This document shows, piece after piece, positions 34,591-54,604 of a DNA stretch of 64,000 nt. The position numbers were made by a program, and so were the translations under genes. Source of the stretch: Scylla paramamosain (taxonomy: Eukaryota > Arthropoda > Malacostraca > Decapoda > Portunidae); NCBI RefSeq assembly GCF_035594125.1, contig NC_087183.1, forward strand, positions 10,323,368-10,387,367. The letters are read 5' to 3'. The notes beneath the pieces are model-generated. The model was given only the letters and a program-made list of their open reading frames with translations, did not search any database and was not told where the DNA came from. Numbering within the stretch: position 1 is the stretch's first letter; each line of letters starts with the position of its first letter.

Positions 34591-34972
34591 TATTAGGGGA
34601 AGTCTGAGATTACATTTAAACAATTTTGCCAAATCATGCATATGCCCTTCTTTTTCTCAATTGTTTATCACACCAATTCTAATAATCAAAGATCCTTCAG
34701 GACATTTCTCGAAGTCTGCAGGAGCTGTAATGGAAATAATTTTCAAGGTTAATGACAGCCCAGGCATGATTGCATGTAGTGAGGCTTGAAAGGCACTACA
34801 GACTTCTTACCCCATTATGGACAATCAACTACCAAAACATACATTTCTTTTTATTCAGAACTGCTGACAATTATAGACAACAGTTCTCCATACAAGTATT
34901 GTAATATGAAGATACAAAAAGTACAAAAAGTTACAACATTCATATAATAGTAATATTGGCAGTAATTATCAC

Positions 34973-35050
<78 letters not shown>

Positions 35051-35324
35051 TTTCACATCCCATGGGTGACTTATAGATCAAGAGTTCATAATATTTAGTA
35101 CTATATATACAAATAGATTCAGTCTCATTTCATATATGTTCACCTTAAGTATGAGTGCCTATCCTACTTTATTAATGTTTATGATAATGATAATGGTGAT
35201 AACATGAATGATGATCATAATGATACGACGATGACTGTGGACGATATAAAATCATCAACATCAATATCAAAGGTGAGCTTCTCCACGATTCGCATCACTC
35301 TATTTACAGTAATCAAATTATATT

Positions 35325-35448
<124 letters not shown>

Positions 35449-35570
35449 CATGAAAGTTTATCCCCAACTACTTTTCCAGCTCAAGGAAGTTCCCAGGACC
35501 AGGTATGGGAGGGAATGACACACAAGGATTACAACACCAACACTAGGGAGAAAAAATAAATAAATAAAAA

Positions 35571-35631
<61 letters not shown>

Positions 35632-35777
35632 AATAAATAAATATCAGCATAAATAAATAGAGTAAAAGCTCAGTTATAAGTGACAATTATATAAAAAAAA
35701 AAAAAAGTGATCTGCAAAAACTGAAAAAAATAGCAAGCAAATATAATCAGGCTGTATAAGGATAAAATCTACTTAAA

Positions 35778-35977
<200 letters not shown>

Positions 35978-37184
35978 GGGAAACAATGTTAAAACTGGAA
36001 AAAAAAAAAAAAAATGCGATAATGTTATCATGATGAAGCATATATGCAATGGTAAACATAATTGAAAAAGGTATCTACATGTATTACAAGAAAACAAATT
36101 GAGGAACTTCATGACTAGTGGCTTCAATATAGTAAACTTTCCAGTATGGTAACCATCAGTACTGAACAGAAGCAATGGCAGACAAAACTGTTAGGCCACT
36201 GTAATGTTACAGGCTTGTATTTTAAAACTGTTTTGGCTTTCAATCACCACAACGATGTTTACTGCAACTCTAATGGGCATTTTTTTTCCCGATGATGATG
36301 CAGCATCCTAATCCAGCTATTCCTTAAGTCATGGAAATGCCCTTTCAATAAAAATCTCACAAATTTCTAAATTCACCTGTTGTTAAGAACCACTGAACTT
36401 CTAATTTTCTATAGTTTTATGAATAATGATACCAACATAAAAGTATAAAATTGTTGTGCTTGATGCTGTTGTATGTTGTTGCTATGGAAAGAGCTTTTGA
36501 GCCTCCCTCATTATATGAATACCTAAAAGGATACTCACACACTCACCACCACCTCAATTCCTCTGCACTCTCCCAGGCGTGTCAGAGTTATTATTATGCA
36601 CAAGAAAATCAGGAACACCAATTTATAAACAAATCCTTAAAAAGCAATCCTCTCCATTTTTTCAAGGGCCATCATTGCACACAAGATAGAAATAACAAAT
36701 AAATATATAATCATATAAATGAATAAATAAATAAAACACAATGCCAAGAACTCTCAAAGTTGTGAGAGGAACATGGATGCAGTTAACACAACCACCTAAG
36801 CAGGCCTGATCACTCCACACTCTCCGCTCTTCAAACACTGTCCATAATACCAGTGATCATGCCCTCTGATTTGTTACCTAACCAGAAAACAATATAAAAA
36901 AAAAAAAATAATAATAATAATAAAAAATAAATAAACAAATAAAATACATCCAGGTGGCCTCTTTGAATGACCACATTGCTGTACCTGCCTGACTCATTAT
37001 GAGCATTCTTCACCAAAACTGACACTCAATAATAGTATAATATTTGTCTTTAACTTACTAGAAAATTAAGTTATCGTAAAATTTAAGCTCTCCATGAGTG
37101 TTAGGTTGCCATATCACAAGAAAGGGAATCTGAATCTTGGTACAAATCTGAACCTGCCAAACAGAAAACTGACAAGCTGGAGGG

Positions 37185-37202
37185 TTTATTGCACTCTTTA
37201 TT
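37185..37202 (-). terminator. Two poly(A) signals of SFMBT
   Basis: AATAAA occurs twice on the minus strand (37202-37197 and 37190-37185), about 57 and 69 bases past the SFMBT stop. This implies a short 3' UTR. Confidence 0.6.
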
Positions 37203-37258
37203 TCTTTCTCTCATGGACCACTGAGAGGCACAGTAGTGGCCTCATGAGACACTGAAGA

Positions 37259-43813
<6,555 letters not shown>

Positions 43814-46800
43814 ATTCTTCCCTTTTGTATCCTATCAAAAGGAAAAATCATAACATTTTAACTTAAGCATTAACTAATGTATTTGTACTGGTTCAGACAG
43901 TCCATGCAGTGTCCTTCCCCACTTCCCATCATGGCATGATCTGATGCCCAGAAGTGGCTGGACAGCAACCACATGGACAGTGAGGTCAAACCAGTCTATT
44001 CTACCCAACCTCAGGGAGCAGACCTGGCTCACAGTGGCTCTGCTATATCTCTGTGCAGTATTTTATATTTAATATACTTCAGTCCTTTACTACATATTTC
44101 CTGTACTCCCATCCTACTACCACACTGACTGCTTTGCTGTAGTTCCTGACTGCTTCTTGTGTGACTTTCAGACTTTGCAACCACCAGTCTTCACATCTGC
44201 ACAACTTCTGGGCTTTTTGGTTAAGCTTTGTCTCCTGCTTGCCTGCCCTTGTCAGCTTGAGCTCCCTGTCATACTACTTTATGCCTGGCTGTCCTGCTGG
44301 CTTTTGTGTATCCTGCCAGCCAGTATCACCACCATCTTCCCTTTTGTCTACAGCTTCAGGCTAAAATTTGGTGTGATTTTAGTGTTTATGCCAGTGCAGT
44401 TATTCTTCCAATTTATATGTCAAAAGAAAGCCATTTCCTCTTTGTTTCAGGCCTTTTAGTGATGTCTTAGTGTTTTCCTAGCCAGTGATTTGCTGTTTTG
44501 ACGTCACTGTTGTGGGAGCTTTGTGACTGGTCAGTCAGTGCTGACTGTTCTGATGTCTCAGCTATGTGGGCCTTGTGGGTGACCAGTGAGTGCTTGCTGT
44601 TCTGACATCACAGCTGTGTGAGCCTTGCAATTGCTTAGTGCATCATGTGCTTTTCTGCCTATGTGATTAGCTTCAACATTATTTTTGCACCCTGTTGCTA
44701 GCATCTCCAGCTCAGTTTCCAAGTGGGTGAATACTATCCTCAATGCCACTGTTGTGTTACCTTCTCGTATCATACACAGATAAGCACAAATCATGTATTT
44801 TGTTGGGTTAAATTGATTTTGGTGGAACTTCAAGGACCCACAGATCCCTATTAGGGAAGGAATGCTGAAGGTAACAGTTTATCAGACTGAACTAATTCAA
44901 TTTGGTTATCACATGATGTAAATCTCTGCACAAGCACTTTTAATACAAATTAAACAACTGCCCCAGATGAAGGTTTTACTAGTTCTATCAACCTAACCTT
45001 TGGGTGGGGGATGTCTCTGTCCAGCAGTGGAATCATATAGAAACTAATGATGTGTATCAATGTTGTAATATTAATATGGTTGTAAAATTTATCCACTCCT
45101 GCATATAGAAGTTTAGTGAGGATAATCAAGATTTGCTCTCCTATAATAATGTAAAGAGGATACATAAGTACATGTGTTCTAGAAGTCAATCTAAGTATCC
45201 AATAGCACAATCACAGGCAACTGGCATAATTGTTCCTAAAATTTTTGTTTCACTTCATTACTGATTTGCAACCTGACATTTAACAGACTGGCATGTTCTA
45301 TGTATACAGTGAAGGAGACACAGAATGGTGGAATATATTTGGCCTATAAGAAAATAAAATAAATAAATAAATAAATAAATAAACAAATTGATACAAATTT
45401 GCAATTTTATTGCCGTTTCAACCAATACACCGTACATAACTATAGCCCTTCACAGGATCTATATCTCACTGTTTGGATAATTTCTAGCCCCATTTTATCC
45501 TGTTGGATATTAATAATAAGTTTACCTTATGGGGGGGGTCCAGATAGAGTGAAGCCCACTGGTTAGGAGATTACAAAATGTGAAGTTGGATTAGTTCACC
45601 TTATGGGGGCGGGGGTGTCCAGGGACGGCGAAGCCCTCCAGTTAGGGGAGTACAAAATGTTAGGTTAGGTTAGTTTACCTTATGGAGGGGTCCAGAAGTT
45701 TTGGGGTGGTGGGGGTGGAGGTCGAGGGTGGGGTACTGATTAAAACTGCAAATTTACCCAAATTCGCTGGTATGAAATAAATCACTATTACATCAATCTT
45801 CCTTCTAGATGATTATGGCTTCAAGCCATGCAGCTGAGGAATGTGAGAACAATGGTTCAATGATACTTTTTTTTTCACAGCTTTCCAACACTTAAACTGT
45901 AAATTTACACTAATTACCAGACTAACTACCCACATATATACTATATTCTATAGGGCATTCAGTCACGGCAACATTATAGTATCATATTCCACCAAGTGAA
46001 AGAGTAACAAAGAAACATTTTAATGCATGAATAAATAATGTCTCGAAACTAGTAGGCTAATGTTATTTCCATAATCTCCATATAAACTTCCACTAATGAC
46101 GAGTAATAAATGACCGAAAAACCTACCGAAAGGTAAACAAAATTTATCCCTGCACATGAAGAGGGAAGGATAACACATGATTGCCCGCTCCATTATTTTG
46201 TTAAGCTCAGTTTGATCATGTTACTCATACGTGAAAGTATAACAGATGCCTGAAAACCCATTAAATACCTTTCAAAAACTACTTACGGGAACAAATGGGG
46301 AATTTAAGAGAAGAGTTATGTGCCAACAGCGTGAGAAACAAACGCGGCGCACGACTGCGAAACTTGGCCACCACAACGAGACACTCGGACTCATTATTCT
46401 AACCTCTGCATCTTTAAGGAAATCTTCAAGAAATATTAATGCAGAAGAAATTTAATCTAGAAAATTAATGTACGTTCTTTACTGGAAGAGGATATCGTAC
46501 AATTAAATACAAAGAAAACATTTCCCCAAGTAAGGAAGTCGTATGAAAATGTTCGCGAAATCTGCAATATCGAGAAAACACAATCTAATTAACGTAAAAC
46601 ACTATTATTGTTTGCAGGCAAAAAGGAGGATGTCATTGGAAACAAGGAAGTTTAAGAAAGGTGAAAGTTAAAGACCCCTATAAATAGCACTTCTCAGAGC
46701 CTAGATATCTTGTCCTTGATATTTCAATCTCGTTTCGAGACTTTCCCTCATTATTCCTGTTCATGCTGCTGCTGCTACTCTCTCTCTCTCTCTCTCTTGA

Positions 46801-47312
46801 CGACACTTAAGTCACACTGCCTGTTTTGTTTTGAGACCAATTTTATCCTCTACTGTATTTTCACACAAGGATTCAGTAATAAAAATTATTTTCTTAGGAT
46901 TCTGATACGATGAAAAATAGCTCAGCAGTAAAAGGTTGAAAGAAATTTTTTTTTATTTATTCTATTTATTATTTTTTAGCCCTCCTTTTTAAACGTTTCT
47001 ACATTATTGTTGCAGATTAAACCCAATGGGATGCAAAATTCCCCCAGGACGACATAGTGGTGACATTTTTCTTTGATATGAAAGTCCAGAAGGTAAATGG
47101 TGGGAGGGGAAGGAGGAAAATCTTACTGACAAAATATACAATATCCAAGATTTGCTGGATTTGTCACAGCATGATTTGTCGAAAGCATGTCACCTTGACA
47201 TTTACATAATACTTTAAAGGTCCTCCTGGTCATGAGCTTCATTAGACTTACCAGGTCTTCAAGATTTTAAAATTTGTACTATACACTGCATGCCATTTTG
47301 ACCACTTTTGAA
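43814..47312. other. Region upstream of SFMBT and downstream of FMO
   Basis: It should contain the SFMBT leader and promoter and the FMO 3' UTR. A splice-acceptor-like TTTGATAG lies about 25 bases before the SFMBT ATG, so the leader may be spliced. No other gene was recognised. A degenerate G-rich tandem repeat sits at 45521-45690. Confidence 0.55.
45521..45690. repeat. G-rich degenerate tandem repeat with TTAGG-like motifs
   Basis: Units of about 75-79 bp begin near 45521, 45595 and 45674 with TT(T/C)ACCTTATGG followed by a G run. They share GAAGCCC and ACAAAATGT blocks. The second unit ends in GTTAGGTTAGGTTAG, two to three copies of the arthropod telomere pentamer. Confidence 0.7.
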
Positions 47313-47440
47313 TTATATCATTCTTAAATATACTGATGAATGGTGACATGTATTTAATTTTATGTCATAGCCTGTGTTCATTTGTAAAGTGTGATTAACA
47401 CTTGCACCATATTCACTCATCACTGGCAATGGCTGATACA

Positions 47441-47887
47441 TCACACTCCAAGATACTTCCTTAATGTCTTGGTAGCAAAAGAAAACACCCTCCAAAAGTC
47501 CCGCCACAAGAGGCGCATCAACTGCACCACAACTAGCCACATCAAATTCCACACTGTCTTGACCTCTCGTCCATTGTGCCACTCCCTCACTCGTCCATCA
47601 GCTTCTACAGTGTACCGATGCTGCTTAACGGTCAACAATGAGAACACCATCCTCAGAAAGATCAATTTGTAAAACCACAGGAAGTATGGTGCCACAGGAG
47701 AGAGGTGAGCTGAAGCTGACAATTCCTTCATGTAGTGGACTGAACCTTCCACACCCATTCGGTGATAGTGCCGCTCGTGGCCACCACTACGCCTCAGATG
47801 CTGTAGTGCATGTGATGTATCAGCATCCATCTTCTGAGGTGTCAGTGCGGTAACATCCCCTGTCAGCACTGCCAGGAAGAACCTCAC
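47441..47887 (-). CDS. FMO last exon, distal version (148 aa)
   Basis: Opens with VRFFLAVLTGDVTAL directly after an acceptor CACAG and in the phase left by exon 50701-50538. It shares the frame VRFFL, then MDADTSHALQHL and HYHRMG, with the proximal version, then continues for about 45 more residues. The extra part holds hydrophobic stretches (FYKLIFLRMVFSLLTV; WNLMWLVVVQLMRLLW) that could anchor the enzyme to a membrane. It ends in LRKYLGV. Confidence 0.8.
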   Translation of the reverse strand: MRFFLAVLTGDVTALTPQKMDADTSHALQHLRRSGGHERHYHRMGVEGSVHYMKELSASAHLSPVAPYFLWFYKLIFLRMVFSLLTVKQHRYTVEADGRVREWHNGREVKTVWNLMWLVVVQLMRLLWRDFWRVFSFATKTLRKYLGV

Positions 47888-50800
47888 CTGTGCCAAGGAT
47901 TTTGTTAAGCACCGACAAATGAATTACGTAATGTCTTGAAAATAGAAAAGAACGCCAGTTTATGTGAGAATTTAATTGATTTTGTGTTTAATACAAGAGA
48001 AATGGGTAACAGTTGCATTTCTAACTCATAATTTGCACAACACACAACAAAACTAATGAGCACCTCAATCTATCCATCTCTCTTAAAGGATGATAACCCA
48101 AACAAGGCATGTACATATTCTCGCATTAAAATTCTAAAAAAATTTGGCAGTCATCAGTGTATATGATCAGTGAGATGTTAGTGAACACTAACACTGTAAA
48201 TTTCAATAGTAAAATAAAATATACTTATAAATGCAAAGACTTATGTACAACATATATCTAAAATCACATAACTGGAAACAAAAAAATAAAAAAGAAATAC
48301 CATGTAATATTTTTCTTCCACACTGTTGCACAGAACAAGAGCTCAGCCCAATGAAGCATTTCCCCACACAGAACAGTGCAAAAATTAGAAGAAAGCATGA
48401 ACAGAACAAGAAAGCCATTGCACATGACAGTAATTTGAACATCATTATTAACAAATGACTTCAATTTGTAGAGAAAACCATCATAAGTGTACAGGCTGAC
48501 CTCAACATGCATAGCTGATTTAGATAAGCATCCTTCAGATAACTAATGTGAAATAGTACACTGAGCCATGCTGTTTGATACCTGAGAAACACGTCAGCAT
48601 TCTCGGCCATTATGAAACAGATTCTAAACCCTGAGTTTAATGTGTTAAATCCAGGATAAAAATAATATCATAAAATAATGTAATATTTTGGGGTATGATG
48701 TTATAATCTGTAACCTGAATAACTCAACTAACATTATATTAAATGCCATCAAGTAGCATGCAATGTATCCTTATTTCCAGCTGAGAAAGGTTTACAAATT
48801 TAGGTCAATAAGATACCCAAGTGTGTTCCACATCATAGTTTCAAGGGTGTCTTGTCACCCACTAATTACAGGTAAGGAATCACTACTCCAAGATGCTACA
48901 AAAAATTCCAGCAAGCAATGGACAAACAACCATGACAATGATTTTGTATTTTCCTAATTACTTAGTTGCTTAAGCACATGGATATGCACTAAATGTACAA
49001 TCAATACTCAAAGGCTTAGTTTTATCATCATTATAAGACCTAATGATATCACTCATCAATTGATATGCTGAAATGTGTTTGAATCCTTTATCCTGAACTG
49101 TGCATGCTTGTAATACATCAGTTGTGCTTGACGTAAGGATGAGACATATGCATACAATTCTGTAAGGACCTGAGGTAATGACAATATGCCACCTAAAGAG
49201 CTCAGATCCTTGGCATAACCCCACTGCTGTTTTCCAAATTTATGGAAGTGCCTAAGAGCTTTGCCCTTACTTATGTGCTCAGCAAAAGCTGCCTGAGTGT
49301 CTTGGTCCATTGCCGTCTTGTTGGGTAAAGTAATATCTTGTTTTAGTGAACTGAGGAAAAACCGCACCTAAAAAGAGGGAAAAAAAAGAGAATCTTGATG
49401 CAGCATTTACTTAATAATGAATTTTTGAAAAATTCATGATTCTAAGGATTGTATGTACTTCCAATCTACCTACTCCATATAGATTACAAAATACATACAG
49501 TAAAATCCCTCTTATCCAGCATCAACGGGACCGCCGACATGCTGGATACTTGAATAGAAGTGAAATTATGTCCACAATCACCACCCTACACTCACGCATC
49601 TTACTATAACAAAGATCAGCTGATCTTAATCAGCAGCTGATCTGATCAGCTGCTTAAGTGTAAGCACAACACGCTTCCTCTTTTCTACAACTTTAGGCAT
49701 GATGAAGGCGTCAGGCGATAAACAGTGCACACGTGGGACTGAGTCACTGAGTAAACACAGTGCAGTGGGCCGCGGGTGGCGTGAAGCAGTGTGCTCTGGT
49801 GGCGAGGGGACAAAGTATGCCTCACGTGGGAATTTTAATCAATTTTATGAGTACACATTGATTCTTTATTGATTTTAAGGCTCGGGGAAAAATGTGCTGG
49901 ATACTTTGAAGCTACCGGATACTCGAATGCTGGATGAGAGGGATTTTACTGTATTACAGTTTAAAGCTTGTTAGACCATTGACAGTTACAGAATCCCGAA
50001 AAAAGCCAAGAATATGTACAAACTGTATAGAAATACAAGAAAACATGCAACACCTTTAAAAGAGTATCTATTCCATCTACATACTTTATACCCAGCTATT
50101 TCCTCTGTCTATCCCAATCAATGATCTTTTAAAGATTTCATTTATGTCACTTGCATGAGATTGCTTTTTTATTCCAAGCCTCATTTCTCTCAGCACTTCA
50201 TTCATCCCCTACTACAGCTTTCCTTACAATCACTACTGCATGAGTTTACAATTAATAAGTCCTTGCCTTTTTCTTCTCTCACATATCAATAGCATTTCAT
50301 TAATTTTGCATATTCCAGTTTAACAAACAATCATCATCATCATCACTACTTGATCACTATTTTTACTGCCACCACCACCATACTCGTCACAACTATCACC
50401 ACCACCACCACCACTGCTACTACTACTACTACTACTACCACTATTGCTACTGCTACAACTACTCTTACTACTACTGCTGCTACTACTACCAACTGCCCAA
50501 GCAACGCAACCCAGTTTAATTATTTAAATAAACATACCTGAACATCGAACAGGGGGAAGGGAACAATTTGAAATGGAATCCCAACAAAAGCCATGGTGGG
50601 GAATGCTGTGTGAATCAAGTGTTTGTACAGTGGTTTCACAATGTTGTTCTCCACAGTCACCCCACATTCCTCCGAAAGAAATGGGAATGTGAACTTGTAA
50701 CCTGAAGATTGAAGATTACATTTGGTAAGTAACTCAACTTTATCATGTTGTTAAACTGACTCCTAATTTTGGAATCAACACTATAATAGTTTTCCTCATA

Positions 50801-53095
50801 CCCAGTACCTCAATGTTGATGATATTTTAGCTCATGCAAAAAATCTTTAGTCCAACAGAATTAAAGGATAGCGCAGATTTACATAATGCAACGTGTGGAT
50901 AATGATATATTGTGTCTATCACATAATAAAGTTACTAAATAAAACTGACTATTTTCAAACATATTGCTAAGGTGGTATCAAAGAAAATGCAAAGACAGGA
51001 ATCAAATTAAAAGCAAAGGAAGTTTGATACACAACTACAAAGAAACCAAAAATTTTATATAAAAAGGTTTTGACTAGAATGTCCTCAGCACATCTTACAG
51101 TTCTTACAATCTGTTGGAATTAGTAAAAATCAGAGGCCATCCATTTTTACCTGTGCAGTACAGCAATACATCAGCATCCGCATGAGACCCATCACCAAAA
51201 ACAAAGCCGTCTTCATAGGCTGCCACAATGCCACGCACCTGACGAACATTAGGTGGAAGCTCTGATGGGATTTGCACTGGGTGGTTGTGGGAGAGTAAGA
51301 CCTGAAAACATAAATACTCAATCATGTCAAGACAACATCTTTTCTTCATAGAAAGGTATAGCCTAAGGGCTTTTGTGTAATGGTCATCCTTCTAGATCTA
51401 GAGGGACTCACAGGTTGCTAGGATTAACATAAGGTAGATTTATATGAATAAATAGCTTGTCAGCTTAACATAAGACATCTCGTCATTCAGCCACACATAC
51501 CTCTTTTGCCACACTTGCCACCTCAAGGGAAATATCAAGACCAGATGCTGAGGCACCAAGCACTGCCACCCTCAACCCTCTGAAAGGCTCTGCTTCTCGG
51601 TAGTCATGACTGTGCATCTGTTGGCCTTGGAACTTGTCAACATCTTTGATTGGTGGTATCACTGGCACAGAGTAGTGGCTGTCAAGGAAGACCAGAGGCA
51701 CAAAGAGGATGAAACACATGTAACCAGTCTGTTTATTATCTATACTGAAAATATGACACCATACATTTCTAGCAAAAGTCGAGAAATTTTCATTTAATTC
51801 TTACCCATTGCACACAAGGATGCTGTCACACAAGGAGGTGGTGGTGCTGTTGGTCTCAAGATCTTGTACAGTAACGGCCCAACCATGGGTTCCATCATCA
51901 CGGTCAACTGGCTTGACTTTCTCCACATGGTGACGAAACTGAGCACATAACAATATAAGGGAATATGTTAGACAGATACAAATTCTGATCTATCCAATAG
52001 AGTCTTGGATTTTCAGAAAGCTTATCAACTTTTCATATCAAAAGAAGCACTTAAGAGTAAAGGCAAATATTTGTGGCAATTTTGAGAACATTTCCTAGTG
52101 AAGCAATTATGAATCTCCTCTGCTTACAAAATAAATACCTAAATTAATTACTGTTAACCTCCCCAAAAAAGTACTCGTAGCAGTAATAAATTGTAAGCTC
52201 AGAAACAGCACGATACAAAATGATAAGGAAGTGTGCATTTAAATCAATAGTCATTATTTTCAGTAGTCCACTCAAGTCCAAAATATAAAATCTAAGGTAT
52301 ACCTTGACCTATTACATACACAGTGATTGTAAGAACTAACTACCTGTCTTTGCTTTACCAAATATCACTGCCTCCATAGGGATACCTTGATGTACTGATG
52401 AAGGTTATAGTGGCTGGTATATTCCTCCAGGTAGCTGAGGACATCTGTGTGGTGCACAAAAGATTCCTCCTTGGCTGGAAATGGAAAGTCAGGAAATGCC
52501 ATCAACTCTTTGGGTAAATTGGTTCTGAAAAAGAGAAGATAAAATAAGCTCTGGCCCTCCTCCATATTACATGGTTGAGAATGTGATACTGAAAAAAATG
52601 TTGATATTGATGACTATGCTTGCACATAATATACTAATACTGTACTATAAAATATTTATTAGAAAAGAAATTTCAATTTAGATTCTACATAAACAAAATA
52701 TAAACAAGCACCCAGTTGTACATATATGTTGAAAAGCTGAAGGTCTAAGGTTGTCATGCCAATACTCAATGTTAGTGATGTGACAAATAACTAAATAAAA
52801 AAAGACAAATATATAAACTAAATAAATACAAAAAATATATAAATAAAAAGAAAGAGTCAAAAAGTATTCAGCACAATTTTAAGTAGAGGATCACTTACTT
52901 AAGATTCTTGTACATGCTGGAATGGATTGGCAAGCCATTTTCATCCTTCCCGACTTGTGATGTGTACACCCATGTCCCTCCCACTCTGGATGCTTTCTCC
53001 CACACTATGGGAGTCATGCAAGATGAGGCAGATACATGCCGAGCAGCACACAACCCTGCTGCACCTGCTCCTATGATACCCACAACCTTCATCAT
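47441..53095 (-). CDS. Flavin-containing monooxygenase with alternative last exons
   Basis: FAD- and NADPH-dependent oxygenase of nitrogen and sulfur nucleophiles. Shared exons: 53095-52899, 52524-52386, 51938-51805, 51678-51501, 51301-51151, 50701-50538, all phase-consistent. Two in-phase last exons follow: 49367-49056 (total 424 aa) or 47887-47441 (total 469 aa). The FAD motif GAGAAG is at residues 9-14 and EKASRVGGTWVY follows. Then come KTNLPKELMAFPDFPF, the FMO signature around FQGQQMHSHDYRE, the NADPH loop GASASG (198-203; the usual central Gly is Ser) and TGYKFTFPFL. Length fits insect FMO and senecionine-oxygenase-like enzymes. The chosen start is the first of two adjacent Met codons and follows a splice-acceptor-like CCAAG, so the leader is probably spliced. 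Confidence 0.93.
49056..49367 (-). CDS. FMO last exon, proximal version (103 aa)
   Basis: Opens with VRFFLSSLKQDITL after an acceptor TTTTAG and in the same phase as the distal version. It runs through MDQDTQAAFAEHI, HFHKFGKQQWGYAKDL and LYAYVSSLRQAQLMYY to a stop after QHIN. It lacks the long hydrophobic tail of the distal version. If spliced, it gives a shorter, probably more soluble enzyme. Confidence 0.8.
   Translation of the reverse strand: MRFFLSSLKQDITLPNKTAMDQDTQAAFAEHISKGKALRHFHKFGKQQWGYAKDLSSLGGILSLPQVLTELYAYVSSLRQAQLMYYKHAQFRIKDSNTFQHIN
49498..49951. mobile_element. TA-flanked TIR element (MITE) in FMO intron
   Basis: Termini CAGTAAAATCCCTCTTATCC and the inverted CAGTAAAATCCCTCTCATCC match at 19 of 20 positions, and each is flanked by TA. 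The terminal repeats continue with CCAGCAT and TGGATAC blocks. At 454 bp with no transposase ORF it is a non-autonomous element, most like pogo/Tigger or another Tc1/mariner-group family. It lies between the last shared FMO exon and the proximal last exon. Confidence 0.82.
50339..50495. repeat. ACC/ACT trinucleotide array in FMO intron
   Basis: Imperfect ACC, ACT and GCT triplets over about 155 bp, 43 bases from the FMO exon edge at 50538. It gives a threonine-rich ORF that is a shadow. Confidence 0.85.
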
Positions 53096-54224
53096 CTTGG
53101 AAAGAATAAAAATCTTACAGTAAATTGTAACATTCAAGATGGGGAAAAAATATTAAAATAAATAAGTAAAAATAATGAATTTAAAACAGTAATCAATGTT
53201 TTTTTTTTTTTTTTTACTGATACTGTAACAAAATGTACTACCCTTAAAAGTTAGAAATAATAGCACATTTGAAACAACCTGTTTTATATGAAAAATAAAT
53301 TCAATATATGCATGTACATAATCACAAAAGATAATAATATGCATTCCAGAAGCTGTATTTCATAATTTTTGGCAATGACTAAGTATAAAACTGTTGGATT
53401 AGGTTCATCCTCTAGCAGAGATAGTTTCAGACCATCTGCTAATTTTCTCAATAGGTATGAAGAGAAAATATGATTTGTATGAAATAACTTCAATTACTTG
53501 TGGTTCTCATAATGCTGCAGTATGTGGCACTGGCTACAACAGAGGTAACTTTGGTGCCATTGTGCATTACTTATTTACATGATTTTTACACTTGTTATGT
53601 CTCTGCTTCCTTTCATTATCTATTGTGCATGTTCAAGTTATATGTATACATTATATGTTTACCTATCTACCTACCTAGCTATTTGTCATCCAAGAAGCTG
53701 CCAAATTAGCCCCTTACTTTTTGTATAATTCTTTTTTTTAGTAAACCAACATGAACAAAATTTGCAGGTCTGAAACACGAAACTATTTCTAAAAGATGAG
53801 CCTTATCCAATGTTTTGTTATAGCCCCAAAATAATGTTACACTGCCTCTGAAACACATAGTAACATGGTGATATATTAAATGTCATACCTAAATCATTAT
53901 AGAAACATATATGCAATTTCACACACACACATGAGAGAAAAAAAAAAATTACATCCGTATGAATTAATTCCTAAATTACATAGGTAATATTCAAGAGCTC
54001 ATCTCCTCTCAAAACTGTATCCTAATGATAAAAAATTTAAGGGCAATATTAAATTAAACCAAATCTAACTTAATTAACACAAGGGGAAATTCATCTTTCA
54101 ATTCCACCTACACATTTAATCATACCTGCAGTTGTCTACTCCTGTCAAACCAGTTTAATAATTAGAATACGTATTCTGAATGATAAGATGTGCAAATAAT
54201 GAAGTATATAAGGATTTAAAATTA

Positions 54225-54471
54225 GGGTCCCAGGCTGGTTGTGTCATGGGACAAAATAACCCCCTGCCCTGTGACTGCAGGGCCCGTGGTCTGCCAGTGT
54301 GAATTGCCAATTAAGGATTTCTGTTGCACTGTTACCACACAATATCTTCGCTCGCCCAACGTGGTAACCAGACTCTATAAAACCTTTTATAGTCTTTGGT
54401 GGTAACACTAACAGAAATGCATAATTTGCAACTCATATAGGCAGGTTGCTGGCCCAGCCAGCCTGGGACCC
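54225..54471. mobile_element. 247-bp imperfect foldback element
   Basis: The ends GGGTCCCAGGCTGG and CCAGCCTGGGACCC are perfect inverted copies. Inner segments also pair: ATTTCTGTTGCACTGTTACCAC against the inverse of GGTGGTAACACTAACAGAAAT, and CTATAAAA against TTTTATAG at the tip. The whole unit can fold as one long hairpin. There is no coding potential and no clear target duplication. Confidence 0.7.
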
Positions 54472-54604
54472 CAATGTTTCACGAGTGCCGGCATCTCTGG
54501 ATTGAAAGAGGTTCCAGTCATGCAAAGTTAGAAGCCTCAACATGAACTAATGGTATTATTTTAGATTTACACCATCATACTCCACAACATTGGGAATGTG
54601 ATTT

